Positions 48,801 through 58,566 of a stretch of 64,000 bases of DNA are shown here, piece by piece. The notes below the pieces were generated by a model. That model saw only the letters and a program-made list of their open reading frames with translations. It had not been told where the DNA came from and made no database searches. This stretch comes from Gyrodactylus bullatarudis (taxonomy: Eukaryota > Platyhelminthes > Monogenea > Gyrodactylidea > Gyrodactylidae), in NCBI GenBank assembly GCA_012064415.1, contig SSNU01000208.1:62001-126000 (forward strand), in the 5' to 3' direction. The translations under genes and the position numbers were made by a program. Position 1 is the stretch's first letter. Each line of letters starts with the position of its first letter.

Positions 48801-51800
48801 ATCAAAAATAATTAAAATAAAAAAAATTTTCGTTAAAAAAGTGTCTTCTTTCGACATGATGATAACTTCTTGAGTTTAATCGCGTAGATGACCTTGTTTC
48901 ATTCAACCTCTCTTCTTGTCAACCAATGTACGCAAATTCATCTATAGTTATAAGTAATAATTATACATTAAGCTAATCACTTTAACTAGAAACTAGAAAT
49001 GTGTCTCCAGATGAACTGTTGCCCACCTGTCAACTGTTGCCAGACAAGTGGTGCCACTCAGGTGATGATGCCACCAATTCAACAGTCCTGTTGCTGTACA
49101 CCTGTCTGCTGTGTGCCACAACAGGCCTCAACTCAGAATATGACACTATGCAATCCGTGTGCGCAATTCCAGCCAGCTTTCCATTGGACTTGCTGCTGAA
49201 GTGTCTGTATTCAAAGTTCAACTGTTTTTATTGAAATTTTCAAACTTTTATTCTCATATGCAGAGTTGACAAAAAAATGATGCCAAACTTTCTCAGATGT
49301 TTTACCAAATCAACCGAAAAAAAACAGCTAAACTCTGCAGAAATAAATGAAAGTCCTTTCGAAACTAAAAACCTATTCAATAAGTTGTAATGATTTTTCA
49401 AACAAAATTTCAAAATAATAACAATTGAATCTTCAATTCCTCTCTCTGTCTTTAAGTCATCCTTTTGTATCGTGTATCTATCACTAGGGAGATGAAAACT
49501 CTAAAAGATGGCAGCAAAAGTTTCAGCTATCACAAAAAAGAAATATAATAGAAAAAAGATCGAGTTTAAACTTTAATCTAGATTAAACGATATAAATTGA
49601 ACGAGCAGTGCTTCTATATTAAATTATATCATGCATATAATAATATGGGAAATAACATTTCCTAATTATAAATTCTCTAAGGATTTCCTGGATATTTCAT
49701 CTCCTCTATCATTGGTTCATGAGTAAGATCATTTATGTCTCATGTGTCGTCTATCATGAATGATGGGCGTCGAGTGAAGTGATAGATTATTTCTTTCATT
49801 TCACAGATGCAAGAAATTAAAATTCACAAGAAATCTCGATAATAACAATTGAAACGTCAGCAATACCAGTGTCATTTCTATCAAATTGTACTCAATGGAC
49901 AAAAGTGTGAGTGAAAACCTTACCTAGATAAAAAATATTATGAAACATATTCAATCTAAAATCGACTACACCTACTCTCTCCTATATCCTGAATCAGGAT
50001 TCCTGATCTTCATTGAGTAGAAACTACCAAGTGCTATTCGATTAAACTTTTCAGATTTATCTCCAACACTAACCCATCGAAGATGTTCTACTCCCAAAGC
50101 CAATTCGATTGCAATCAAAAACTCTTTCAAGACTATGTTTGCATCCTTATAATTATAAACCATCAAAAGATTTACTATTTATTTATAGGATTTATTCCAA
50201 AAATCACCCCAAAGGAAAGCAGCTTTCTCGGAGATTATCATGCTCCGTGACGTCGAAAATCTGATGGAGTCGGAACTTGAAGGTTAAAATATGGAAAACC
50301 ACGCAAAAGCCGTAAAAATATCAAGCGCTGAAAAAAGGGTAGAGAAATTATTAAATTAAATTATTTCTTATTATTTAAAAAAAATATTTGGGGTGATTTT
50401 TAGAATTAGTCCTTATTTAATAAATAATATTTATATTCCCCATTTCTTATTTTTCAGTATAGATTTTATTCCAACAGAAACGTTAGCAAGACCAACGTCA
50501 TTCCTATCAAATTGTACTCAATGGACAAAAGTCTCTCTGCCATCTCTTCTGGTGTCCCTGAAGGTTCCATCTTTGTCCCATTCATATTTAATTCAATATT
50601 CTCAGACATTAAGCTTGCAACAGGTCTCAAGATTAATCAGAGTACAGCTTAAGTCATGCCTATCAAGACCCCCTTTCAATGCAAATTCTTTCATCAAAGA
50701 TCTTGGAGTCTCATAAGATCAAAATCTCATTCTAAAGATATCTTTAAAAAGTACTATATATAATTCGATATTTCAAAAAAAAATCAAATTCAGCATATTT
50801 GATTTCCTTCTCTGGTCGTGATCCTAAAAATCAACTTGTGATTTTGAAATCAAAGAAATTTTTCGACTCAAGGCTCAAAATATATCAAGCCATAAACTTC
50901 CTTGAATTTTTTTTTTCATCATACGGTCAATATAGGCAAAGTATGGCGTATATTTTATGCTTTCATTCTAAATTCCAAACTAAAGGCTCAATTGCCTAGT
51001 TACCGCAATTTTTTTCCGATGATCTAAATCTCAAATACTGTGAATGAATTGATTTTGTCCGCGAATAAAGAAAGATGAAATTATCCAAGCTATTTCTCAT
51101 TTAGTATTTCATTTCAAAGAAGAAACTAGCCATTTTTTTGAGAGATCTGTTTCTAATTTCGTTTACAAATCTTGATCGATAAAGAGATTTTCAGAAGTTG
51201 TCCTTTTTCCTTGTTATGAATGTAGCCTACACTTACTCTGTGATGAATAAATAAGTCGAAACTTTTTTACTTGATATTAATGAGTTTTTTATTTTGTTAG
51301 AAAATAAATTCTTGTTCATCTTAATTGATGGGTACAAAAATAAAGTGTGTAGAATTAAATCTATAGTTTAGTTTAGATAAATATTTCTGATTAATATTGA
51401 TACGATGATGGGTTTTTAATTAAATATGGACAAGGTAATCCGATTGTAAAAAGAATCTGAGTAAAGTAATTCAGCTCGTCATCTGGTTAATAAAGGGATA
51501 AAGATAATTTTAACTTAATTTTCATTTTGTCAATATTTTTCCCCGCCAAAGTATCTGCTGTATTTTTGTATAAATTATTCAATCATTTTTGAAGTAATAT
51601 AAATTGTGACCAAACAATCAGGAACCAAAATATCCCAAGAATAAAAAAGTACACTTGTAAGTAGGCAGATCATTTTTTTCTGTTGAAGACTAAGCATTTT
51701 GAAATTACTAGGGCGGTCAAAATACTATTTTTGCTATTTTTAACATCTTAATAAGCAATGAAATCTGATTGGAATAATGTAAGGCATGCTTTTGTCTCAG

Positions 51801-54800
51801 TTTTAGTTTCTGAAATAATTTTGCTGATATTCTGCTATTTTTTGCTAATTATCTGCGATCCATTGAAGCCTGTGAAAGTCTATAGAAAGGAAGAAAGTTT
51901 TTGATTCAACTCGAATATTATTGTATAATTATTTTTAAGCCAATCAGAGTAAATCATTGATTTTTATTGGTCATAGATTTTCATCGTATAGAATCCTTGT
52001 TTTAACAAGACCAAAGTACATTCAAATAGAAAAACTATATTATTGAAGAAGTGACATTTTAAAATTGCTATTTATCAGGATAAAAATGCTGATTATTTTT
52101 GAAATTGTATTGCTATTTTCTGACCGCCCTGCTAATTTCTAAAACTGACTTCCTCAAATCTACTCCTTATGCAGAATCTACAAACACAATGGAATTAACT
52201 AAAAAGTTATTTCGACTCGATGTGTATTTGAAATTTTATTCCAAACTTACTGAGATATCATTATTATACTTGTAAAATCTCTGTGTATTTACGAGAAAAT
52301 CATAAACAATGTTTATTAAAAAACAAAAAGTCTACTGTTGGGGAAGAAAATTCCCTCAGTGATTGATACAAGTCAATGAGAAACAATTCAATTACGGAAA
52401 CATACAGTATTTCCCTTGAGCTTATACTTACAGAGTACTACTATAGCAATAAAATTAGCTTAGTGTATTTTATAATTATATACAAATAAGAACACAATAT
52501 TTTGTATCAGAGAGAGATGATCTGTATATTTATATTCGTAATTACTATTTCTAAATCAAGTGTTGTTTTCCTATGATGATTTTAATTTATAATTATTCAA
52601 TGAATAAGATGAAATTGATTCTTCATATACAGTTGTGACCCAGTTTTTGTGTATGAAAAATCACACACCCCAATTTTCCTATGAAAAATCGATTTTTCTC
52701 ATCATAGATCTACCTAAGAGTGGAACAAGTTTTTTGAAAGATAATTTTTTGGCCGAAATTTCGCAATTTTTTAGTTTTTGTCTCTTGATACAATCATGGC
52801 CACTAAACCCTATTGAATTCGTCCACTGAGTTCAATAATAATAATTATGATTAGTCTATAATTATGGGTTTCAATTTAGTCAAAAATTCTCTTTTTTAGC
52901 TTCATCTTTATGTCTTAAAAATCAAAAAACGTTCCAGTCTCTTGATGAGAAAAAACTATTTTCCATAGAAAAATTGGAGTGTTCGATTTCCCATACACCT
53001 AAACTGGGGCACAACTGTATAATAAAGTGATGAAATATTTTGACTATATTCCCAACAACATTGTACTAAGTACAGAATCAGAGAAAAATGATCTAAAATT
53101 AGTTTTATAATAAAATTTATTAAAACTTAGGTCAATATTAGGATTCTCAGCCATGGTCATCCAAACGTTTCGACGGTGATTGTCTTCACACGCCTTCTTN
53201 NNNNNNNNNNNNNNNNNNNNNNNNNNNNNNNNNNNNNNNNNNNNNNNNNNNNNNNNNNNNNNNNNNNNNNNNNNNNNNNNNNNNNNNNNNNNNNNNNNNN
53301 NNNNNNNNNNNNNNNNNNNNNNNNNNNNNNNNNNNNNNNNNNNNNNNNNNNNNNNNNNNNNNNNNNNNNNNNNNNNNNNNNNNNNNNNNNNNNNNNNNNN
53401 NNNNNNNNNNNNNNNNNNNNNNNNNNNNNNNNNNNNNNNNNNNNNNNNNNNNNNNNNNNNNNNNNNNNNNNNNNNNNNNNNNNNNNNNNNNNNNNNNNNN
53501 NNNNNNNNNNNNNNNNNNNNNNNNNNNNNNNNNNNNNNNNNNNNNNNNNNNNNNNNNNNNNNNNNNNNNNNNNNNNNNNNNNNNNNNNNNNNNNNNNNNN
53601 NNNNNNNNNNNNNNNNNNNNNNNNNNNNNNNNNNNNNNNNNNNNNNNNNNNNNNNNNNNNNNNNNNNNNNNNNNNNNNNNNNNNNNNNNNNNNNNNNNNA
53701 GGCGTGTGAAGACAATCACCGTCGAAACGTTTGGATGACCATGGCTGAGAATCCTAATATTGACCTAAGTTTTAATAAATTTTATTATAAAACTAATTTT
53801 AGATCATTTTTCTCTGATTCTGTACTTAGTACAATGTTGTTGGGAATATAGTCAAAATATTTCACACTTTATTATACAGTTGTGCCCCAGTTTAGGTGTA
53901 TGGGAAATCGAACACTCCAATTTTTCTATGGAAAATAGTTTTTTCTCATCAAGAGACTGGAACGTTTTTTGATTTTTAAGACATAAAGATGGCCATGGCT
54001 GAGAATCCTAATATTGACCTAAGTTTTAATAAATTGTACTAAGTAGTTTGTGAAGTAGCACTGAGATCACGAATCCATTGATTGCCATTCTATTCTATAG
54101 AACGAAATCCTATTTTTCTTAAATATCTCTCATTGTTTGAATAAACATGAGTTTTTATGATCTGACAGATAAAAAATCTGGCATAAACAGAAACTGTTTA
54201 TTTTTATAGATTTTTCAGAAAGGAATTCCTTTTTTTTTTTTATTAATTTTTACTATAGCCTAGAGAGATAGAACAAAGTTTACTCAGAGAGATTTTTCAG
54301 CGTAAAGATTCTCTAAAAGTTTTATTCTTCCATTGTCTAATCATTTCCTACCTCATTAGTTAGTTGATACACATATAGAGAGCGAGTGTCTGAAGAAATT
54401 GATTTGGAATCAAACAAATGATTGAAAATTCAATCAACCGTTAATACCCAGAATTCAATAAAATCAACTCTTGACTATCTCAGTCATACAGAATTAGGGA
54501 ATCGCATACAAGTTGATCTACTCTGAGAAAGGAATTACTAATCAGACTAGGTACAAATCCATACCTAATCAATATGGCAATATATTGATGAGATCAAAAT
54601 AGGAGATAATTTAGCCGATAATCAGTTTTGAACTCGCGCCAATAATTTTGAATGAATATTACTACAATAATTGATAAAATTCACCTTTTTGAGTAATCCG
54701 TATGACTTTTCGGATGGGAATTATTCTGATAGTTATTTAAAATCCCTTCACTACATATCCTTATCCTTTTCTGAGAGCTTTGAAGGGAAAATGTGATTTG

Positions 54801-55848
54801 AGGGTATCAGAAATTTTTGAGTTTAATCAATGAAAATCTTCTTTTTTTATGTAAAAGCGTCCAAATTAGCAAATCGCCTAGAAAGGTGTTCGAGAAAGAG
54901 AAAATATTTTGTATTTATTAGAGTTGGACGAAATTTAGAACACCTTGAGAAAATTAATACCTAGATATGCTAAGATTAAGAAGAATAGAAGAGAGTCCAG
55001 GTTACAAGCGTCTCATCTGACTGAAGAAGACAGTAAGACGTCTGGGAAGAGGCTGATTCCAAACAAATCAAGATTTTCTAATACTAACATTAGATCAGGC
55101 ATGAAAATCCATTTATTTCCCTACTCACTTGTCTTATCGTTTTTTACTAAAAGCTCTATTCAATAATTTGTAAAAAACATATGGTTAGTTTTCGATTATC
55201 TTAAAAATGAGAAAAAAGGCTAGGAAATGTTTGACTTCTACCATGAATAGTTTAGTAAATTTGAAATCCAATAAATCAGTAAAAACTCACTATCCTGCCA
55301 TCCGGTGACATTGTTTCAATGCATTTGTTATCCTTAACAATTTGGTAGATGAACAATGGGGATGAAGCCGAAATGGCTATCACCAAAATTATCATCATAT
55401 TGAAAATGCCCATCTTCAAGGACTTTTTACATTGATAAAATACACTAATATACCGGTCAATGGCGATCATAGCCAATGTATAGGTGGAAATATAACAAAT
55501 GACACAATTCAGCATTGCATTCAACTTGCAGAGGAACTCGGGTAATATCCAAGAATCCGTGAAGACGATGTACACTGTCGATATGGAGCATAGGGTCCCC
55601 ATTAAAAGATTGCATATCGACAAGATCACAATGTAAAAATTGCTCATTGTATGAAGACTCTGAGTGCGCCCAATAACAAAGATGATGACACAGTTGGTTA
55701 AAACACTCAGAATCACAATTATTGGGTATACTATGAGGGCGTAGATTAATGAGAGGTCAGGACTGATGTTACTGGCCTCGGGACCGGGCGAGGAAGAATT
55801 CATAGTGTGTACTTCTGTTGAAATATTTCCAGCATATTCAGGGAACAT
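39886..55848 (-). CDS. Neuropeptide GPCR, NPY/NPF-receptor-like, two exons
   Basis: Exon 1 (55848-55291, 186 codons) encodes the N terminus with sequons N8, N17 and N27, and TM1 to TM4. Exon 2 (40359-39886) encodes TM5 to TM7 and a tail. GTGAGT donor and CCCAG acceptor are both phase 0, giving 343 residues across a 14.9-kb intron. C107 and C176 can form the usual extracellular disulfide. DRY is intact at 131-133 (MIAIDRYISVF). TM6 has FALCWAPFNIFW. TM7 reads SNSILYTWLNSSF, close to the NPILYG.LN.NF pattern of NPY/NPF receptors but with Ser for Pro. TM2 has ICNLL where SDLL is usual, so Asp2.50 is Asn80. The peptide ligand cannot be read from sequence. A second possibility is that the exons belong to two damaged paralogues; the exact phase and helix complementarity argue against it. 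Confidence 0.8.
41724..42102. mobile_element. Complete foldback MITE, ~95-bp arms
   Basis: The left arm tataaagctagttgacatga followed by gatgggaatttac and ccggattcacaggaattaat is mirrored at the right end (attaattcctgtgaatccgg ... gtaaattcccatcttcat ... actagctttata). The arms are the best preserved of this family in the window. No coding capacity. Confidence 0.85.
42655..42860 (+). repeat. MITE copy, sister of 46,335-46,540
   Basis: Starts atatgaagatgggaatttatg and continues with atcaagaaatcgaatttggt and ctctttcacgata. It is about nine-tenths identical by eye to the copy at 46,335, in the same orientation. Confidence 0.75.
43813..44093. mobile_element. Hairpin element of alternating direct and inverted 16-mers
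   Basis: The ends gttacagggaatctggaaac (43,813) and tctagattccctgtaac (ending 44,093) are inverted repeats. Between them the motif agggaatct(g/a)gaaact recurs on the plus strand near 43,818, 43,874, 43,926 and 43,973. It recurs as the complement (agtttctagattccct and variants) near 43,893, 43,999, 44,046 and 44,076. The whole block can fold into several alternative hairpins. Confidence 0.8.
45292..45704. mobile_element. MITE with TAATTCCAAAAGTAGCCCC ends
   Basis: The left end taattccaaaagtagcccca (45,292) is the reverse complement of the right end tggggctacttttggaatta (ending 45,704). A relative with ttattccaaaaatcacccca ends is at 50,192-50,408. It is non-coding. Confidence 0.8.
46335..46540 (+). 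repeat. MITE copy, sister of 42,655-42,860
   Basis: Starts attatgaaaatgggaattta and shares atcaagaaatcgaatttggt, gattttttggaatcta and ctctttcacgata with 42,655-42,860. Confidence 0.75.
46882..47565 (+). CDS. Nested intronless gene, basic Ser/Asn-rich protein of unknown family
   Basis: A single exon encodes 227 residues within the large GPCR intron, on the opposite strand. The N terminus is MPALKNLLPCFGRKTRKNSD. Near residue 114 there is a cysteine cluster (GTCICYICCSP) followed by an acidic run (MDDDVDDSSDQ), then a Lys/Arg/Ser-rich part with PKRSKSPDS and KKKVWSSSDSEES at the end. No signal peptide or membrane segment is seen; the overall look is a disordered, phosphorylatable protein. AATAAA at about 47,640 supports expression. 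The CICYICC cluster recalls the Cys pairs of the two genes that follow, which may make the three a local family. Function unknown. Confidence 0.65.
   Translation: MPALKNLLPCFGRKTRKNSDKESSDPFKDITLNTFTPDGNCRKNTNPEAYRDQLNQALMKNILMQRSLDPYMSKGRDNNPYNRQIIQTSPINDAQKYQHLLPFHSSEYNEHPGTCICYICCSPANMDDDVDDSSDQFSSSLNDNYNFYMKNLTKDKEPAREMKPKRSKSPDSQLRSRLLPMNNTKGQEPNGSVGETFAENIFNLSRNIKKTGETKKKVWSSSDSEES
48142..48747 (+). CDS. Nested intronless gene, Asn/Gln-rich protein with Cys clusters
   Basis: A single exon encodes 201 residues; the frame also offers a start at 48,202 (MISNRCPRCQKIQKN), which would give about 181. From there it has a CPRC pair, an NCCFSCTP cluster, and a long low-complexity region rich in Asn, Gln, Pro, Thr and Gly ending NINNNNGNQNMPLKE. 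No signal peptide is seen from either start. A weak resemblance in composition to structural or sperm/eggshell proteins is all that can be said. AATAAA-like sequence follows at about 48,815. Same strand and intron as its two neighbours. Confidence 0.6.
   Translation: MRTVILENYIHKKGLSDNNIIMISNRCPRCQKIQKNLSGDVKQGQNYADQGNVSLANCYPVQLSNCCFSCTPTTPMPGQTPTSQAFHHTQNGNFQTASLGALHNCQTGYLVNLQPVKPEMMNFQCSPQFQSGGTTSGLRVLYPQKNNPQTGKSTMNALNNPGTNVQGQPFANPNINNNNGNQNMPLKEISDSWTQTINQTF
48999..49199 (+). CDS. Nested small Cys-pair-rich protein
   Basis: The frame encodes 66 residues with cysteine pairs throughout: MNCCPPVNCCQTSG, QQSCCCTPVCCVPQQ and HWTCC at the very end. Fourteen of 66 residues are Cys, with Pro and Gln between, but there is no signal peptide. 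The composition resembles small structural or sperm-associated Cys-rich proteins, or a metal-binding protein. An overlapping frame (49,001-49,234) has no such pattern and is rejected. AATAAA lies at about 49,342. Third of three plus-strand intronless genes in the GPCR intron. Confidence 0.6.
   Translation: MCLQMNCCPPVNCCQTSGATQVMMPPIQQSCCCTPVCCVPQQASTQNMTLCNPCAQFQPAFHWTCC
50192..50408. mobile_element. Small MITE with TTATTCCAAAAATCACCCC ends
   Basis: The left end ttattccaaaaatcacccca is mirrored by tggggtgatttttagaatta at the right end. Same family layout as 45,292-45,704. Confidence 0.75.
50470..50720 (+). mobile_element. LINE reverse transcriptase relic
   Basis: In one frame the DNA reads MDKSLSAISSGVPEGSIFVP followed by FIFNSIFSDI. 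This is the SGVPQGSVLGPLLF...I..DI motif of non-LTR reverse transcriptases (RT motif 4 region). The frame ends at TAA 50,649; a piece of DLGV-type sequence follows in a different frame. A shorter related piece with tcaatggacaaaagtgtgag is at about 49,855-49,915. It is a small dead fragment. Confidence 0.7.
51710..52130. mobile_element. MITE with AGGGCGGTCA terminal repeats
   Basis: The left tip agggcggtcaaaata and right tip tattttctgaccgccct are inverted. The body, with ttaataagcaatgaaatctg and gtaaggcatgc, matches the copy in NPRL3 intron 3. Confidence 0.8.
52630..53017. mobile_element. TA-flanked mariner-type MITE
   Basis: Left end cagttgtgacccagtttttg and right end caaactgg-type aaactggggcacaactg are inverted, each bordered by TA. 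At 388 bp it is non-coding. Its right half is copied, inverted, at 53,874-53,991. Confidence 0.75.
52903..53991. repeat. Long palindrome interrupted by a 500-N gap
   Basis: The arm 52,903-53,199 is the reverse complement of 53,700-53,991. Each arm contains, from the outside in, half of the mariner-type MITE, a short unique joint with tgtactaagtacagaatcagag, and the Penelope 5' end with atggctgagaatcc and cgaaacgttt. N runs from 53,200 to 53,699, exactly 500 bases, so the size is a placeholder. Confidence 0.9.
53992..55290. other. 5' part of GPCR intron, no gene seen
   Basis: Directly after the palindrome a further short copy of the Penelope piece (ggccatggctgagaatccta) occurs at 53,991-54,040. 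The rest is AT-rich. An open frame near 54,945-55,166 follows a possible acceptor (gaaatttag) and reads LIPRYAKIKKNRRESRLQAS, but has no partner exon or similarity I can name. Confidence 0.4.
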
Positions 55849-56824
55849 TTTTCATGTGGAATAAATCTTTATATAGAATTAACATAATGACCCATTTGGC
55901 CAATCAGGATAGCATGAATATTTGAGCCAATAAAATTTCAAAAGAGTGATGGTCTAAATTAGATTCATCTAATCTAATAATCTCACGTTATCTATTTCAA
56001 CAAAATCGACTAAAACAATCTAAATTTAATCTTTAATTACTTGAGCTAGGAATGATTGATAAAGTAAAGTCGAAAGAAGGAAATTAACGAGAAACAAATT
56101 CCCTTTAGAATAGATTATGCATAATGCATTTAAGATGTTTCTCAAGATAAGACAAACATGAAATAATAATAATTTGAGGGAAAATAGAAATGTCACAAAT
56201 TTAACAAATTAACGCTTGTAAATATATATGTATTATTTGTAAAACTACTCTAAAGTAGTAAGGTTATTGAAAAATAGTAGTACTCATTGCATTAAATTTA
56301 AGTACTATTCATTGATCAGTCAGTCAGAATGGACTTGCTGCATGATATTGGATTTAACAAGTGTCACACTTTGACTGTCACAGTATTAAACCAATACCAG
56401 TCTGGGTGAGCGCAAATTGTTTTTTAAAAGTTAATTTTAGTAAGAACGTAGTTATGGATATTGTAGCTTGTTTAAAACGATTATGACATGAGAAAACTAA
56501 AAGTAGAAGTATTAGTATTACTTTAATAGAAAATTAAAAATAAAAAGCAACAAAATCTGCTTCTAACTCAGTTCCGCTGACTATGCTTAGAGGTTTTAAT
56601 TGATGAGACAACTTTTATTGTAACCAAATGATAGATAGATAATCTTAATAGGGAAAGATATAATTGAAGGGAGTGGATTGATAAATTTTGTGAGTATTGA
56701 CTACTTTACATAAATCTAAGACTCGGAGTTTGAGAGTCAGCCTCTGAGTACCACTCAGTGAGTAGATTCGTATAATCCTTGAACAAAAGTTAAATAAAAT
56801 AGGAGAGATATCGATTTGTACAAT
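55849..56824. other. Intergenic interval between UBL5 and the GPCR
   Basis: AT-rich sequence with no open frame of note. It must hold the GPCR promoter and the UBL5 3' end; the tatatagaatt around 55,870 is a possible TATA element 22 nt upstream of the GPCR ATG on the minus strand, but this is weak. Confidence 0.35.
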
Positions 56825-57046
56825 TTATTGATAATATAATTCAAGATTCATTCCATCGTGAATCTCATAATCTCCCAAGGTTACATGATCTTTGAAAATA
56901 GTGTACCATTTCTTAAGGACAATCTTGTCGTATCTTGTACCAGTTTGAGCGGCAATGAGTTTCTTCAAATCACCAATCGTATCTTCAGTATTACATTTTA
57001 CACGTACCTTCTTGCCAAGTCGATCATTACAAACAACTTCGATCAT
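56825..57046 (-). CDS. UBL5: Ubiquitin-like protein 5 (Hub1)
   Basis: A single exon encodes 73 residues, the exact usual length. UBL5/Hub1 is a ubiquitin-fold protein that binds spliceosomal proteins non-covalently and supports splicing at weak sites; it also acts in the mitochondrial stress response in some animals. The sequence starts [19 protein letters not shown], continues with [20 protein letters not shown] and [20 protein letters not shown], and ends with the double Tyr (YYQ) instead of the Gly-Gly of conjugated ubiquitins. The start at 57,046 is chosen by family length; four open codons upstream are not needed. Neighbours on both sides are also on the minus strand. Confidence 0.97.
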   Translation of the reverse strand: MIEVVCNDRLGKKVRVKCNTEDTIGDLKKLIAAQTGTRYDKIVLKKWYTIFKDHVTLGDYEIHDGMNLELYYQ

Positions 57047-57059
57047 TTGAAAAAGCAAA

Positions 57060-58070
57060 CAATTGAAACAAATTATTTTGATTCAATGTTTGTTTTAGTC
57101 ATGTAAACTGATCTTGAAATTATTAGCCGCAAAATTAACTCATTGAAATTTAAGATTTATATCAGAGTGCTCTGAGCACCAGACACATTTAGTGTCAAAT
57201 TAGACTTGAATCAAACCTACAATATTGGAATTAGAAAACTTATAAACTAATCCATCTCGCCTTAGTAATTTAAGAGAATTACAAAAGAAAATTATGGTTA
57301 TGTATTTCACATTCTTGATTTTTTCAATTTTCTGATCCATGATCTGAGATCATGAGGCAAAATGTGGTTTATGATGAAAAGAAAACATGGTAGAGGGGGA
57401 GAAGAGAGTAGTACAAATGTTCAAATAAAAGTAATACATTGTTGCTTCATTGTAAAAATGCAATCCTGAAAACAAATTTGCAGTACTAATGTTAATAAAA
57501 ATAATGATAACAGTGTAAATATATTATTATCATTAGTTAATAATTGTTATGTATAATTTTTGCAATATTAAAATAATGAATAAAAAATAAAAAAAATTCT
57601 TTATTTTTCCAAAAAATGAATGTAATTTTTATCATAGTAATGATAATTATGTTGTAGTATTATAAATGGATAATTAGATGTATTTTTTTACAAAGCTGAG
57701 AAATAAACTTGCACTTGGACAACAATTAATATTTGTTGTTTTTTATATAATAACACAGATTCTTGTACATCAATTCGAGGTACACAAATGGCGAATGTGA
57801 CCATGTGTCAACCATCACACCACTAGAGTAATTTCCCTCAATACAATAAATAAATATGAATGTGTACAATTTTTAATAAATGGTAATAATAAGTTGGATT
57901 TACATCTAATATTTATTCATTAATATTGATGAGAAGTTTGTGTCTGTGTGTGTGAAGGGGGAGGGGGAATATTTATACTTATCTCAACAACAATGTGAAA
58001 AGGATGAAATTATATTGATATTGAGGTGGAGAGATGGTCACATATTTTGAATATATAAAAAAAGGCTTGC
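57060..58070. other. Interval between UBL5 and the L1-like gene
   Basis: This must contain the 3' UTR of the L1-like gene (minus strand) and the UBL5 promoter. It is very AT-rich with no coding frame supported. A GT-rich run (gtgtctgtgtgtgtgaaggg at 57,939) and several ATT-rich tracts are the only features seen. Confidence 0.4.
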
Positions 58071-58529
58071 TTAGACTTTTTTACCTTTCCGAGATTCGAC
58101 AAGCTCATCAACATTCCTCTTTGGTAGGGTCTTGTCGCCGTATAATCCATTGATGAAGGAACCAGTTTCATTGAACTTGGCTGTAAAAATAAGAGATTTA
58201 CAATTATTACGTGAAGTTTTGTACATTCTTTTTATGAATCAAAAAAGTTGAATGGAACAGCAGAGTGAAAGATAAAAATCGATAAACAAAAAAAAAGTTT
58301 GTACAATAATAATGATGATGAATGATACAATAAGATTAACTAAAGGAATGTCAAAGCAATATGAAAGAGAGAGAGAGACAGTTATCAATCTAAAAGATGT
58401 GGGCTCACATTATTACAACTCGAAGTAGAGCAGAAAATAATAATGGGCCAGAAATGTTATGAGTCATACAGGTAGGTTGGTTGTTGGTCTTATTTTTACA
58501 GTGATCTACAAATTCATGAAAAAATGTTC

Positions 58530-58566
<37 letters not shown>

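Noticed and set aside
50393..50716. 107-codon plus-strand frame
   Set aside because: It is a shadow of the LINE RT relic, whose motif lies in a different frame.
53044..53851. Open frames running through the N gap on both strands
   Set aside because: They are open only because N codons were read as X; the real ends are Penelope pieces.
54945..55166. 73-codon basic frame in the GPCR intron
   Set aside because: A plausible acceptor precedes it, but no donor, partner exon or recognisable family was found.
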